Shown here in pieces: positions 1 to 5,112 of a DNA stretch of 6,562 nt. The stretch covers positions 1-6,562 of the forward strand of contig DAOWJC010000123.1 in the NCBI GenBank assembly GCA_030640595.1. Direction: 5' to 3'. This DNA is from Dehalococcoidia bacterium (lineage in GTDB: Bacteria > Chloroflexota > Dehalococcoidia > Dehalococcoidales > DAOWJC01). Both the position numbers and the translations under genes were made by a program. Positions within the stretch are counted from its first letter, which is position 1. Every line of letters starts with the position of its first letter. The notes under the pieces are model-generated. The model had not been told where the DNA came from, made no database searches, and saw nothing but the letters and a program-made list of their open reading frames with translations.

Positions 1-102
1 CTGAAGGCAGGTGAAACCGAGATAACCCTGGTCTATAAACGACCGTGGGAAGAGCCAACCCCACAGGATGTAACCAAGGTATTTACCGTCAGCATAAGGT
101 AA
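1..102 (+). CDS. C-terminal end of a chagasin-like (family I42) peptidase inhibitor, 5' truncated
   Basis: Frame 1 is open from the window edge to a TAA at 100-102 and gives 33 residues. They contain the signature G-x-T-x-I-x-L-x-Y-x-R-P-W-E (residues 4-17), followed by a final beta strand, VFTVSI. This GxT...YxRPWE block is the conserved C-terminal loop and strand of chagasin/I42 inhibitors, small immunoglobulin-like proteins that block papain-family cysteine peptidases and are usually exported or surface-anchored in bacteria. The signal peptide and the other inhibitory loops would lie outside the window. The stop is 3 bp from the stop of the converging ogt gene, with no terminator hairpin between them. 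The family call rests on one motif, so confidence is good but not complete. Confidence 0.75.
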   Translation: MKAGETEITLVYKRPWEEPTPQDVTKVFTVSIR

Positions 103-105
103 TAC

Positions 106-630
106 CTACCGACTGGTGGCTGAGGCTTCCAGAGAAAGAAGGTGCCTCTTCATCTCCACTCCCCCACCGTAGCCACCGAGCTTGCCATCAATGTTTAATA
201 CCCGGTGGCAGGGAACGATAACCGGCAGAGGGTTTCGGGCAAGGGCCTGCCCCACTGCCCGCACTGCCCCCGGTCGCTTAATCTGCTCCGCTACCCAAGC
301 GTAGCTCCTGGTCTCACCATAAGGGATAAGCCTGGTTACTTCCCATACCTCACGCTGAAAGGGAGTAGCCCCCGAGAAGTCAAGTCTATCGGGAAAGGCT
401 GCCTTATGACCGCCGAAGTAAACCCTGAGGCGTTCCATTAAGCCCGCAAACCGGCGAGGCGACCAGGTGGCATAGTTTACGCTATCACCCAATAGCTGAT
501 GCGCCTCTTGAGCTGAGCGCCGGGGTAAGGTAGTGCGCAGCAGTCCTTTTGCCGAGCCCAATACTCCCATCCAACCCATACTGGTATTAAAAGTGACGTA
601 CCTTAGCTCTCCGCTCATAGTATTACCCAT
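106..630 (-). CDS. ogt: methylated-DNA--[protein]-cysteine S-methyltransferase (O6-alkylguanine-DNA alkyltransferase)
   Basis: This is a 174-residue suicide DNA-repair protein that moves the alkyl group from O6-alkylguanine (or O4-alkylthymine) to its own cysteine. The active-site motif IVPCHRV is at 138-144, with Cys141 the acceptor. It is preceded by the helix-turn-helix with RAVGQALARNPLP (124-136), whose Arg124 is the expected arginine finger, and followed by the GGYGGG loop (152-157). The start of the C-terminal domain is marked by TPFQREVWEVTRLIPYGETRSY (89-110, quoted only as a landmark region). Residues 1-85 form a divergent N-terminal domain typical of Ogt/MGMT. The start is uncertain: ATG at 630 and ATG at 618 are both in frame and neither has a clear Shine-Dalgarno sequence. 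A terminator hairpin ends only 9 bp upstream of the longer start. No Ada-type regulatory domain is fused. Confidence 0.93.
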   Translation of the reverse strand: MGNTMSGELRYVTFNTSMGWMGVLGSAKGLLRTTLPRRSAQEAHQLLGDSVNYATWSPRRFAGLMERLRVYFGGHKAAFPDRLDFSGATPFQREVWEVTRLIPYGETRSYAWVAEQIKRPGAVRAVGQALARNPLPVIVPCHRVLNIDGKLGGYGGGVEMKRHLLSLEASATSR

Positions 631-638
631 AGGTAGTC

Positions 639-672
639 AAAAAATACCAAAGCCTGACTACATGGTCAGGCT
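639..672 (-). terminator. intrinsic terminator closing the three-gene membrane operon
   Basis: On the minus strand AGCCTGAC, a 6-nt loop and GTCAGGCT form a perfect 8-bp stem (651-672), followed by TTGGTA and then six T residues (644-639). It lies 41 bp downstream of the 87-aa membrane gene and just before ogt. On the plus strand the following tract (CAGTTTTG) is poor, so the element works best for minus-strand transcription. Confidence 0.75.
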
Positions 673-713
673 CAGTTTTGCTCTTGCTCAAAATCTTCTC
701 TTGATTATCAAGC

Positions 714-977
714 TTATTGTTTACTTGACTGGCGGCGTCGCTGAAGGTAGGCGGCCAGAACTATCAAAGCCATCCCCAGAAGGATACTCACCAATATCTT
801 GACTGGCTGCAGTATATTCATGCTGAGAAAGAAGCCATAGGTAAAAATGCCAGTAATCACGGCAATGCCGTAGGTAATATGATGGGCTTTGACTTGCCTA
901 CCTCTTACCGCCCGGTAAATAAGCCAGCCAATAAAGCCTAGAACGGCAAACGTTGCTATTGTAATTACTATTCCCAT
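714..977 (-). CDS. small three-helix membrane protein of unknown function
   Basis: This 87-residue hydrophobic protein has three likely transmembrane helices, at about 2-24, 34-56 and 59-78. A basic segment after helix 1 (RAVRGRQVKAHH) and a basic C-terminus (RRRQSSK) suggest an outside N-terminus and a cytoplasmic tail under the positive-inside rule. I see no catalytic or metal-binding motif and do not recognise a family. The ATG at 977 starts 4 bp after the stop of the 58-aa gene. A GGGGTGG Shine-Dalgarno-like stretch lies inside the last codons of that gene, so translation is probably coupled. It is the last gene of the three-gene group and is followed by an intrinsic terminator. Confidence 0.7.
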   Translation of the reverse strand: MGIVITIATFAVLGFIGWLIYRAVRGRQVKAHHITYGIAVITGIFTYGFFLSMNILQPVKILVSILLGMALIVLAAYLQRRRQSSKQ

Positions 978-981
978 CTAG

Positions 982-1158
982 CTACCACCCCAGCTCTTGA
1001 AAGTACTTAGTCAGAAAGGCAAACATGCCTACAGTCAGCAGCAGAGAAACCAGTTTCCCTACCTCGGACAGATACTTCACATACTCTGCTGCCAGATAGC
1101 CAATACCAGCCACTGAGAACAGAATTCCGAAACCATATAGTACATATGTTAGCCGCAT
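982..1158 (-). CDS. 58-residue two-helix membrane protein of unknown function
   Basis: ATG at 1158 to TAG at 984-982 encodes 58 residues starting MRLTYVLYGF and ending KYFQELGW. Two hydrophobic helices are predicted, at about 5-26 and 36-53, joined by a short polar turn (VKYLSEVGK). An AGGAG ribosome binding site overlaps the TAG stop of the upstream gene, 11 nt before the ATG. The next gene begins 4 bp after its stop and takes its ribosome binding site from this gene's last codons. Tight packing on both sides, proper ribosome binding sites and a clean hydrophobic pattern support a real gene despite its size. I do not recognise a family. It may be a partner of the neighbouring membrane proteins, which is inference from the operon only. 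Confidence 0.7.
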   Translation of the reverse strand: MRLTYVLYGFGILFSVAGIGYLAAEYVKYLSEVGKLVSLLLTVGMFAFLTKYFQELGW

Positions 1159-1172
1159 ACGCCGTTAAACTC

Positions 1173-1712
1173 CTAATACTTTCTCGGATAGCCGACAGGA
1201 TTTATAGACACAATTATCCTTCGCTCTATTTCTCCCCTCTTAATGATTACCGTGTATTGATAACTTTGTTCTGGAAGAATATCTTTGGGAAGAAGCTCGG
1301 TGTTATCTACTACCCACTCCAACTCTCCTTTATCAAAGGCAGCTATTGATATTAGCTGAGACTTTAAATCACGCACCTTTTCCTGACTATGCCATACTGA
1401 TGTCTCAATATCAGCCTTGTAGGTTGAAAACAGGCGATTATCTACTTCATAGCGGAAGGATATCTTATCCCCCCGGTTGGCGGGCATGTAATAAACACCT
1501 TTGCCTTCTTCTAGATAAGGTTCTTCATAAATGGGGGCAGGAGCATAAGTTGGGTATTGGCGCTGCCAGACGTCAGCCTCTACTTTCCACGATTGTTCGC
1601 CGGTGGTTATATAAACGGTATCATAGACACCCAGATAGCCATCAACAATAAATATGGCTAAGAGACCAACAAAGCAAGCCAGGGCCAGATATAAGAATAG
1701 ATTTCGTCGCAT
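1173..1712 (-). CDS. signal-anchored extracytoplasmic protein of unknown function
   Basis: This protein has 179 residues with the ATG at 1712. An in-frame ATG 13 codons upstream (1751) is rejected, because a TGGTATAAT promoter lies between the two starts. The N-terminus MRRN plus a hydrophobic stretch of about 20 residues (about 4-24) looks like an uncleaved signal anchor. The rest is a polar domain rich in beta-forming residues, with a Tyr/Pro/Glu-rich segment (YPTYAPAPIYEEPYLEEGKG, about 53-72), and ends in alternating strands near the C-terminus. No cysteine is present in the outside domain and I see no lipobox. I do not recognise the family. It leads the operon with the two small membrane proteins. 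A fold that binds a ligand or a partner at the cell surface is possible, but this is speculation. Confidence 0.75.
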   Translation of the reverse strand: MRRNLFLYLALACFVGLLAIFIVDGYLGVYDTVYITTGEQSWKVEADVWQRQYPTYAPAPIYEEPYLEEGKGVYYMPANRGDKISFRYEVDNRLFSTYKADIETSVWHSQEKVRDLKSQLISIAAFDKGELEWVVDNTELLPKDILPEQSYQYTVIIKRGEIERRIIVSINPVGYPRKY

Positions 1713-1719
1713 TGATTGT

Positions 1720-1728
1720 ATTATACCA
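1720..1728 (-). promoter_or_regulatory. extended -10 promoter, probably leaderless, for the membrane operon
   Basis: On the minus strand the sequence TGGTATAAT is a perfect TGnTATAAT extended -10 element. Only 7 nt separate it from the ATG at 1712, so transcription should begin at, or one base before, the start codon. No ribosome binding site is present upstream of that ATG. No good -35 hexamer is visible at 16-18 bp spacing, which fits an extended -10 promoter. Confidence 0.65.
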
Positions 1729-1799
1729 CAAGTTAAGAAGAAAAGAAGCAAGCTGCTGCATAATAATACAAAGTAGTGGAAAATACTAGTTTTTATTTC

Positions 1800-2345
1800 T
1801 TAACCCAGCTCAGGCTCAATCAGACCGTAGTTGCCATCCTTTCGCCGATACAATAGGTTAAGCTCCTCAGTATCAGCATTAAAGAACAGGAAGAAATCAT
1901 GACCTAAAAGCTCCATCTGGTCTATGGCTTCAGCCACCGACATTGGCTTAACCGCAAACCGCTTAACCTTGACTACCTTTTGAGCAGGTTGTGCCGCCAC
2001 CACTTCCTCACTGAATTCACCCCTAGCCAATGAGCTACCCCTCCCCTTGTCATACCGCTTCCCTTTGTAGTGCTCAATTTGCCGATTCATAATCGCTGCT
2101 ACCTTATCAATAGCTGTGAACAAGTCTTCCCCCCTCTCTTCACCACGGAACAGGATGCCACTGCTGTCTACAGTTACCTGCACCACAAAGCGCTGCTGGG
2201 GAAACTTTGTCTTTTCCGCGAATATTTCTACCTTGGCCCCTACAATGTTAGGCAGGTGGCGACTGAGCTTGCCTAACTTGCGCTCAACATAGCGGCGCAC
2301 CGCCGGTGATAGGTCTACATTTTTGCCCGTTATCTGTAATTCCAT
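1800..2345 (-). CDS. hpf: long-form ribosome hibernation promoting factor
   Basis: This 181-residue protein has the two-domain layout of long HPF. Residues 1 to about 100 are the S30AE/YfiA ribosome-binding domain (MELQITGKNVDLSP..., with LFTAIDKVAAIMNRQIEHYKGK helices). Residues about 100-125 are a variable linker. Residues about 126-180 are the C-terminal dimerisation domain (VKRFAVKPMSVAEAIDQMEL, then LGHDFFLFFNADTEELNLLYRR and DGNYGLIEP). Long HPF binds the decoding region of the 30S subunit and pairs two ribosomes into inactive 100S dimers during starvation. The ATG has a TTGGAG ribosome binding site 9 nt upstream, in the 28-bp gap after comF, so it is probably co-transcribed with comF and the zinc-ribbon gene. 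No clear terminator hairpin is visible in the 87 bp after its stop. Confidence 0.95.
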   Translation of the reverse strand: MELQITGKNVDLSPAVRRYVERKLGKLSRHLPNIVGAKVEIFAEKTKFPQQRFVVQVTVDSSGILFRGEERGEDLFTAIDKVAAIMNRQIEHYKGKRYDKGRGSSLARGEFSEEVVAAQPAQKVVKVKRFAVKPMSVAEAIDQMELLGHDFFLFFNADTEELNLLYRRKDGNYGLIEPELG

Positions 2346-2373
2346 CTATTCACACTCCAAGATTGTAATTCCC

Positions 2374-3081
2374 TCAAATCTCTCTAGCCAGAACTAGTCC
2401 CCACACCATGGTTGCACCGGCTGCTTTTAGCGCTGCAGCACAGGCATCAAGAGTAGCCCCGGAGGTAGAGACATCGTCTACAAGCAGCACTTGCCTGTCT
2501 TGTAGCCTGTGGTCACGGCAGGTAAAAGCATCAGCGACATTGCTCCGCCGTTCGTCCACAGTAGATGTTCTGGCCTGGGGAGGAGTATGTCGTTGCCGAA
2601 TAAGGCAGTTATCTACTACGGGCAATTTGGTGAGCTTGCCTAGCTCCTGAGCCAGCAGGCTGGATTGATTATAGCCACGCTCCCTCAACCGTTTCTGATG
2701 CAGTGGCACCGGCACCAGTACCTCCCCAGGCACAGGGTTGGTGCCGAGATAATCGTTTAGCAACTTAGCCAGGGTTGAAGCCAGGGCTCTAAGGTTTCTG
2801 TACTTTAGCTGATAGATAGCCTGGCGCATTACTCCATCAAATCGGAACGGGGAGCGAATGCCTTCTATCCTTGCCTGCCAGCCAACACAACTGGGGCAAA
2901 GTATACCGCTGGGCTGGGGTTTACCACACATGGGACAAAGCGGGGGTACAATTCGTGGTAGCGAGCGGCAGCAGGAATAGCAAATAAAATCACCCTCTTT
3001 CCCACAGCCTATACACCACTGCGGGAATAAAAGATCGAGTGCTATCCCCTTTACTTTAGCTAATTGAGGAAGCACACTCAC
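2374..3081 (-). CDS. comF: ComF family protein (zinc-finger phosphoribosyltransferase-like)
   Basis: This 235-residue protein matches the ComFC/GntX architecture. The N-terminal cysteine cluster has C23-x2-C26, C34-x2-C37, C49-x2-C52 and C62-x2-C65, which suits one or two zinc sites. It is followed by a phosphoribosyltransferase fold: the QLKYRN segment (91-96), VLVPVPLHQKRLRERGYNQS (121-140) and the PRPP loop VLLVDDVSTSGATL (198-211). In naturally competent bacteria ComF works in the cytoplasm in DNA uptake. Elsewhere its role is unsettled, so the symbol marks the family rather than proven competence. The start is GTG at 3081; no ATG lies in frame between it and the upstream stop, and no strong ribosome binding site is seen. 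It lies 41 bp after the zinc-ribbon gene and 28 bp before hpf. Confidence 0.93.
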   Translation of the reverse strand: MSVLPQLAKVKGIALDLLFPQWCIGCGKEGDFICYSCCRSLPRIVPPLCPMCGKPQPSGILCPSCVGWQARIEGIRSPFRFDGVMRQAIYQLKYRNLRALASTLAKLLNDYLGTNPVPGEVLVPVPLHQKRLRERGYNQSSLLAQELGKLTKLPVVDNCLIRQRHTPPQARTSTVDERRSNVADAFTCRDHRLQDRQVLLVDDVSTSGATLDACAAALKAAGATMVWGLVLAREI

Positions 3082-3122
3082 CGCCCATAATCTAGAGCCT
3101 CACGGTGAACTACCTAATATCT

Positions 3123-3335
3123 TTAGCGAGGGTGGACACTACGGCTTGCCCCGCTGATAATGGGTTCATTAATATACACATCGCCATTCCTGATCTTCAG
3201 GTTGAAACCACAATCAGGATTGGTGCAAACCCAGGCCTTATAGTGGATAGCTGCCCCTTGACTGCCAAAATCAGATAAGGGCACCAGGTCTCCAGTGTTA
3301 CACTTCTGGCACTTGGGAAAATTGTTTTTTTCCAC
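3123..3335 (-). CDS. small zinc-ribbon protein of unknown function
   Basis: With GTG at 3335 as the start this gene encodes 70 residues (MEKNNFPKCQKC...). A GTG three codons upstream (3344) is less likely, because GGGAGG directly abuts it, whereas GGAGGT lies 7 nt before the 3335 GTG. The CQKC pair and the later CTNPDC pair give a C-x2-C...C-x4-C arrangement with 24 residues between the pairs, the layout of a single treble-clef or ribbon zinc site. The C-terminal part (GFNLKIRNGDVYINEP) looks like beta strands completing the ribbon. Such proteins often bind nucleic acid or protein, but nothing here shows a target. It is the first gene after a strong promoter and leads comF and hpf. Confidence 0.75.
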   Translation of the reverse strand: MEKNNFPKCQKCNTGDLVPLSDFGSQGAAIHYKAWVCTNPDCGFNLKIRNGDVYINEPIISGASRSVHPR

Positions 3336-3369
3336 GAAGTCCACCTCCCAACCGAAATTTATTTTCTGT

Positions 3370-3398
3370 AGTATACACTAAGCAGGGGCTGTTGACAA
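3370..3398 (-). promoter_or_regulatory. sigma-70-type promoter for zinc ribbon-comF-hpf
   Basis: The minus strand shows TTGTCA (3398-3393), a 17-bp spacer and TATACT (3375-3370), with five of six consensus bases in each box. The predicted start near 3363 gives a leader of about 28 nt containing the GGAGGT ribosome binding site. The -35 box lies inside the last codons of thpR, so the upstream pair and this operon overlap, and no terminator separates them. Confidence 0.7.
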
Positions 3399-3977
3399 GG
3401 GCTTTTTTAGCCTGACTGAACTAATTCGGCTATAAATAGCACCTTCTCTAGTTAGCTGGCTCCTCATCAGATTGACAGCATCTACCTCAATGGTACCTGC
3501 CTCGAATCTGGTGCTAACTATAAGCTGACCAAATTTTTGCCGCTCATCTAACGATGCCTGGTCGCGAACCCGAGCCAGGGTCAAATGGGGCGTAAACGCT
3601 CGTGACTCAGGAGCAAAGCCCAGTGGCACCAGATTAGACTCAATGCGCTGCTGAAGCTGACTCAATTTATCTACCTCTCCACCTATCCCTACCCAGGCTA
3701 CCTGAGCTCGCCTTAAATTAGGGAAAACGCCAAGGCCTTTGACCTCAAGGTGGAAGGGGGGTATTCCCCAGGCAGCCGCCTCCATTGCCCTAGTTATTTC
3801 ACCAATCCTATCTACGGCAATACTGCCCAGGAACTTTAGTGTTAGGTGAATACTATATGGGTCAACCCATTTCACCCAGGGCTGCTTGCCCAATTTTAGT
3901 CGAGCCTCAAGCTGGATAAGCTTCAGTTTTAACTCATCAGGTAACTCAATGGCAATAAAAGAGCGAACTTGTTCCAT
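3378..3977 (-). CDS. thpR: RNA 2',3'-cyclic phosphodiesterase (2'-5' RNA ligase family)
   Basis: This 199-residue protein belongs to the 2H phosphoesterase superfamily. The two catalytic tetrapeptides are visible as H44-L-T46 (in SIHLTLKFLG) and H131-L-T133 (in PHLTLARV), spaced as usual for ThpR/LigT. The N-terminus RSFIAIELP is also typical. The family hydrolyses 2',3'-cyclic phosphate ends of RNA to 2'-phosphomonoesters and can join or reverse 2'-5' RNA links; the cellular role is unclear. The start is ATG 3977. An in-frame ATG 15 codons upstream would run into the amidohydrolase and lacks family similarity. A GGTGAGG ribosome binding site overlaps the amidohydrolase stop 10 bp before the ATG, which indicates translational coupling. 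The last codons carry the -35 box of the next operon. Confidence 0.93.
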   Translation of the reverse strand: MEQVRSFIAIELPDELKLKLIQLEARLKLGKQPWVKWVDPYSIHLTLKFLGSIAVDRIGEITRAMEAAAWGIPPFHLEVKGLGVFPNLRRAQVAWVGIGGEVDKLSQLQQRIESNLVPLGFAPESRAFTPHLTLARVRDQASLDERQKFGQLIVSTRFEAGTIEVDAVNLMRSQLTREGAIYSRISSVRLKKPLSTAPA

Positions 3978-3987
3978 AGCCCAAGCC

Positions 3988-4836
3988 TCACCTATCCTTA
4001 ATCCCCAGCAGCCTCTGGGCATTACCTGACAGAATCAGGTTCTTTGTTTCCTCAGGCAAATCCAGAGACCTAATCTCCCCAAGCAACTGAGCCTGGGTAA
4101 GTAAGGGATAGTCACTGCCGAAAAGAATCTTATCAGCACCGACAAGCTGGATGACCTGAGTATATACCTGAGGAGCATACAGGAAGGGCGAGGCTGCGGT
4201 ATCAAAAAAGACGTTGCTCATCGCCTTTTTCACCTCAGGCATTAAAGCATAGAAGGGTAAACCACCGCCCCAATGGGCACAGACTATGGTTAAATCGGGG
4301 AAGCTAGCAATAAGCGGGTAGAGCACATCCGGGGTAATACTCCCCTTACCGGGGTACTCATGGCCTACCGGTTCAGAGGCATGGGTGAGTAGAATTAGTT
4401 TGTGCTTCGTTATTACCTTAACCAAGGGCTCCATTACCTCTTCATCCCTGATGTCGAATAATTGCATATCTGGTCTTATCTCGCCAACCCCCCTTATCCC
4501 CCCTTCGGCACAGCGCTCAATTTCAGCTATAGCTGCTTCGTAGGAGTTTGGCTGAACGGCACAGAAACCTATCAAGCGCTGGGGATAGCGAGCTACTGAC
4601 TCCAAGATGTAGTCGTTGGTCTCAACACATAGCTCGTGTGTAGTCCAGCCGATATTGACAATGACCGAAATATCAACCCCGGCTTTATCCATACTGTCGA
4701 TGAGTTCATCTGCGGTAGCGAGCTTGGCATTCTTCTCGGCGTACAAAATAGCAAAACAGGGGTCGCTATCAATATACTTATCGCGGTTTTTCTTCATCTG
4801 GGGTGGAAAGACATGAGTGTGAAAGTCGATAATCAT
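3988..4836 (-). CDS. amidohydrolase family 2 (TIM-barrel metal-dependent hydrolase or decarboxylase-like)
   Basis: With ATG 4836 as the start, this 282-residue protein begins MIIDFHTHVFPP. Metal-site residues of the Amidohydro_2 fold are in place: H6-x-H8, H152 (LLTHASEP), H188 (VCAHWGGG) and D242 (LFGSDYPL), with Glu119 in GVGEIRPD as a possible additional ligand. The family includes ACMSD-type decarboxylases, dihydroxybenzoate decarboxylases and other hydrolases; the substrate cannot be read from the sequence. A longer reading from 4872 adds 12 residues but would start upstream of an extended -10 promoter, so it is rejected. No ribosome binding site precedes ATG 4836, which fits a leaderless transcript. 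It is followed 10 bp later by thpR and lies divergent to groESL; a link between those functions is not evident. Confidence 0.88.
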   Translation of the reverse strand: MIIDFHTHVFPPQMKKNRDKYIDSDPCFAILYAEKNAKLATADELIDSMDKAGVDISVIVNIGWTTHELCVETNDYILESVARYPQRLIGFCAVQPNSYEAAIAEIERCAEGGIRGVGEIRPDMQLFDIRDEEVMEPLVKVITKHKLILLTHASEPVGHEYPGKGSITPDVLYPLIASFPDLTIVCAHWGGGLPFYALMPEVKKAMSNVFFDTAASPFLYAPQVYTQVIQLVGADKILFGSDYPLLTQAQLLGEIRSLDLPEETKNLILSGNAQRLLGIKDR

Positions 4837-4842
4837 CGCCGT

Positions 4843-4872
4843 ATTATAGCAGAAGACCCGGTGTTTCCTCAA
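4843..4872 (-). promoter_or_regulatory. extended -10 promoter, probably leaderless, for amidohydrolase-thpR
   Basis: The minus strand has TGCTATAAT (4851-4843), a perfect TGnTATAAT element, with TTGAGG (4872-4867) 18 bp upstream as a partial -35 box. Exactly 6 nt separate the -10 box from the ATG at 4836, so the first transcribed base should be the A of the start codon. The -35 box is part of an inverted repeat. Confidence 0.65.
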
Positions 4873-4888
4873 CCCAGCGCAGTTGAGG
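4867..4888. repeat. 7-bp inverted repeat over the amidohydrolase -35 region
   Basis: CCTCAAC (4867-4873) and GTTGAGG (4882-4888) form a perfect 7-bp inverted repeat with an 8-bp spacer. The left arm coincides with the proposed -35 hexamer of the amidohydrolase promoter, a position where an operator could act. No T-tract follows on either strand, so it is not an intrinsic terminator. Function is inferred from position alone. Confidence 0.35.
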
Positions 4889-5002
4889 CTGCTTGTAGTA
4901 ACATACGGGATAAAAGAGCGTCTGATAGAGAATGAAAGGTTAACTTAATCTATACAATACCTCTCAATTGTTGTCATTAGGCGTAAATAAGCATTTATTG
5001 AG

Positions 5003-5031
5003 TTGCGACATATGCCTGCCTGCGCTATTAT
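5003..5031 (+). promoter_or_regulatory. groESL promoter
   Basis: TTGCGA (5003-5008), a 17-bp spacer and TATTAT (5026-5031) form a housekeeping-type promoter. The predicted start at about 5038 directly precedes the CIRCE element, so a bound repressor would block initiation. A weaker alternative pair further upstream (TTGTCA at 4971, TTTATT at 4994, 17-bp spacer) is possible but less convincing. Confidence 0.65.
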
Positions 5032-5038
5032 ATAGTAG

Positions 5039-5065
5039 TTAGCAGTCTCGGGATGAGAGTGCTAA
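5039..5065 (+). promoter_or_regulatory. CIRCE operator (HrcA-binding site)
   Basis: TTAGCAGTC, 9 bp, then GAGTGCTAA. The right arm is identical to the CIRCE consensus (TTAGCACTC-N9-GAGTGCTAA), and the left arm differs at one base (G for C at position 7). It sits 47 bp upstream of the groES ATG, in the 5' untranslated region just after the predicted start. CIRCE is the binding site of the heat-sensitive repressor HrcA, which needs GroEL for full activity, so the operon should be under feedback control. The hrcA gene is not in this window. Confidence 0.93.
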
Positions 5066-5112
5066 TAATTGTGCCTGTGGTAGGTTAATTTAATTGAGGA
5101 AGGAGGACTAAA

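Noticed and set aside
700..712. Short inverted repeat CTTGA-TTA-TCAAG after the 87-aa gene
   Set aside because: The AT-rich 5-bp stem is too weak to be a terminator, and a stronger hairpin follows at 651-672.
205..802. Plus-strand open frames of 78 and 89 codons opposite ogt and the 87-aa gene
   Set aside because: They have no ribosome binding site or recognisable motif and lie antisense to a clear alkyltransferase, its terminator and a membrane gene.
1146..1651. Plus-strand open frames of 67 and 101 codons opposite the signal-anchored protein
   Set aside because: No ribosome binding site or recognisable motif; the minus-strand gene has a promoter, a signal anchor and operon context.
1729..1799. 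Search for an hpf terminator upstream of the membrane operon
   Set aside because: Only 4-bp stems near a T-rich stretch are present, so none was called.
3082..3097. Possible leaderless -10 box (TAGATT, 7 nt before the comF GTG)
   Set aside because: The spacing fits, but the hexamer lacks a TG extension and no -35 is evident. Read-through from the zinc-ribbon promoter explains comF expression better.
3988..4022. Apparent 35-bp overlap between thpR and the amidohydrolase
   Set aside because: It arises only from using an upstream ATG for thpR. The family N-terminus and the ribosome binding site support ATG 3977, which leaves a 10-bp gap.
4985..4999. AT-rich palindrome AATAA-GCAT-TTATT upstream of the groESL promoter
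   Set aside because: It is short and AT-only in the arms, and expected by chance in an intergenic region.
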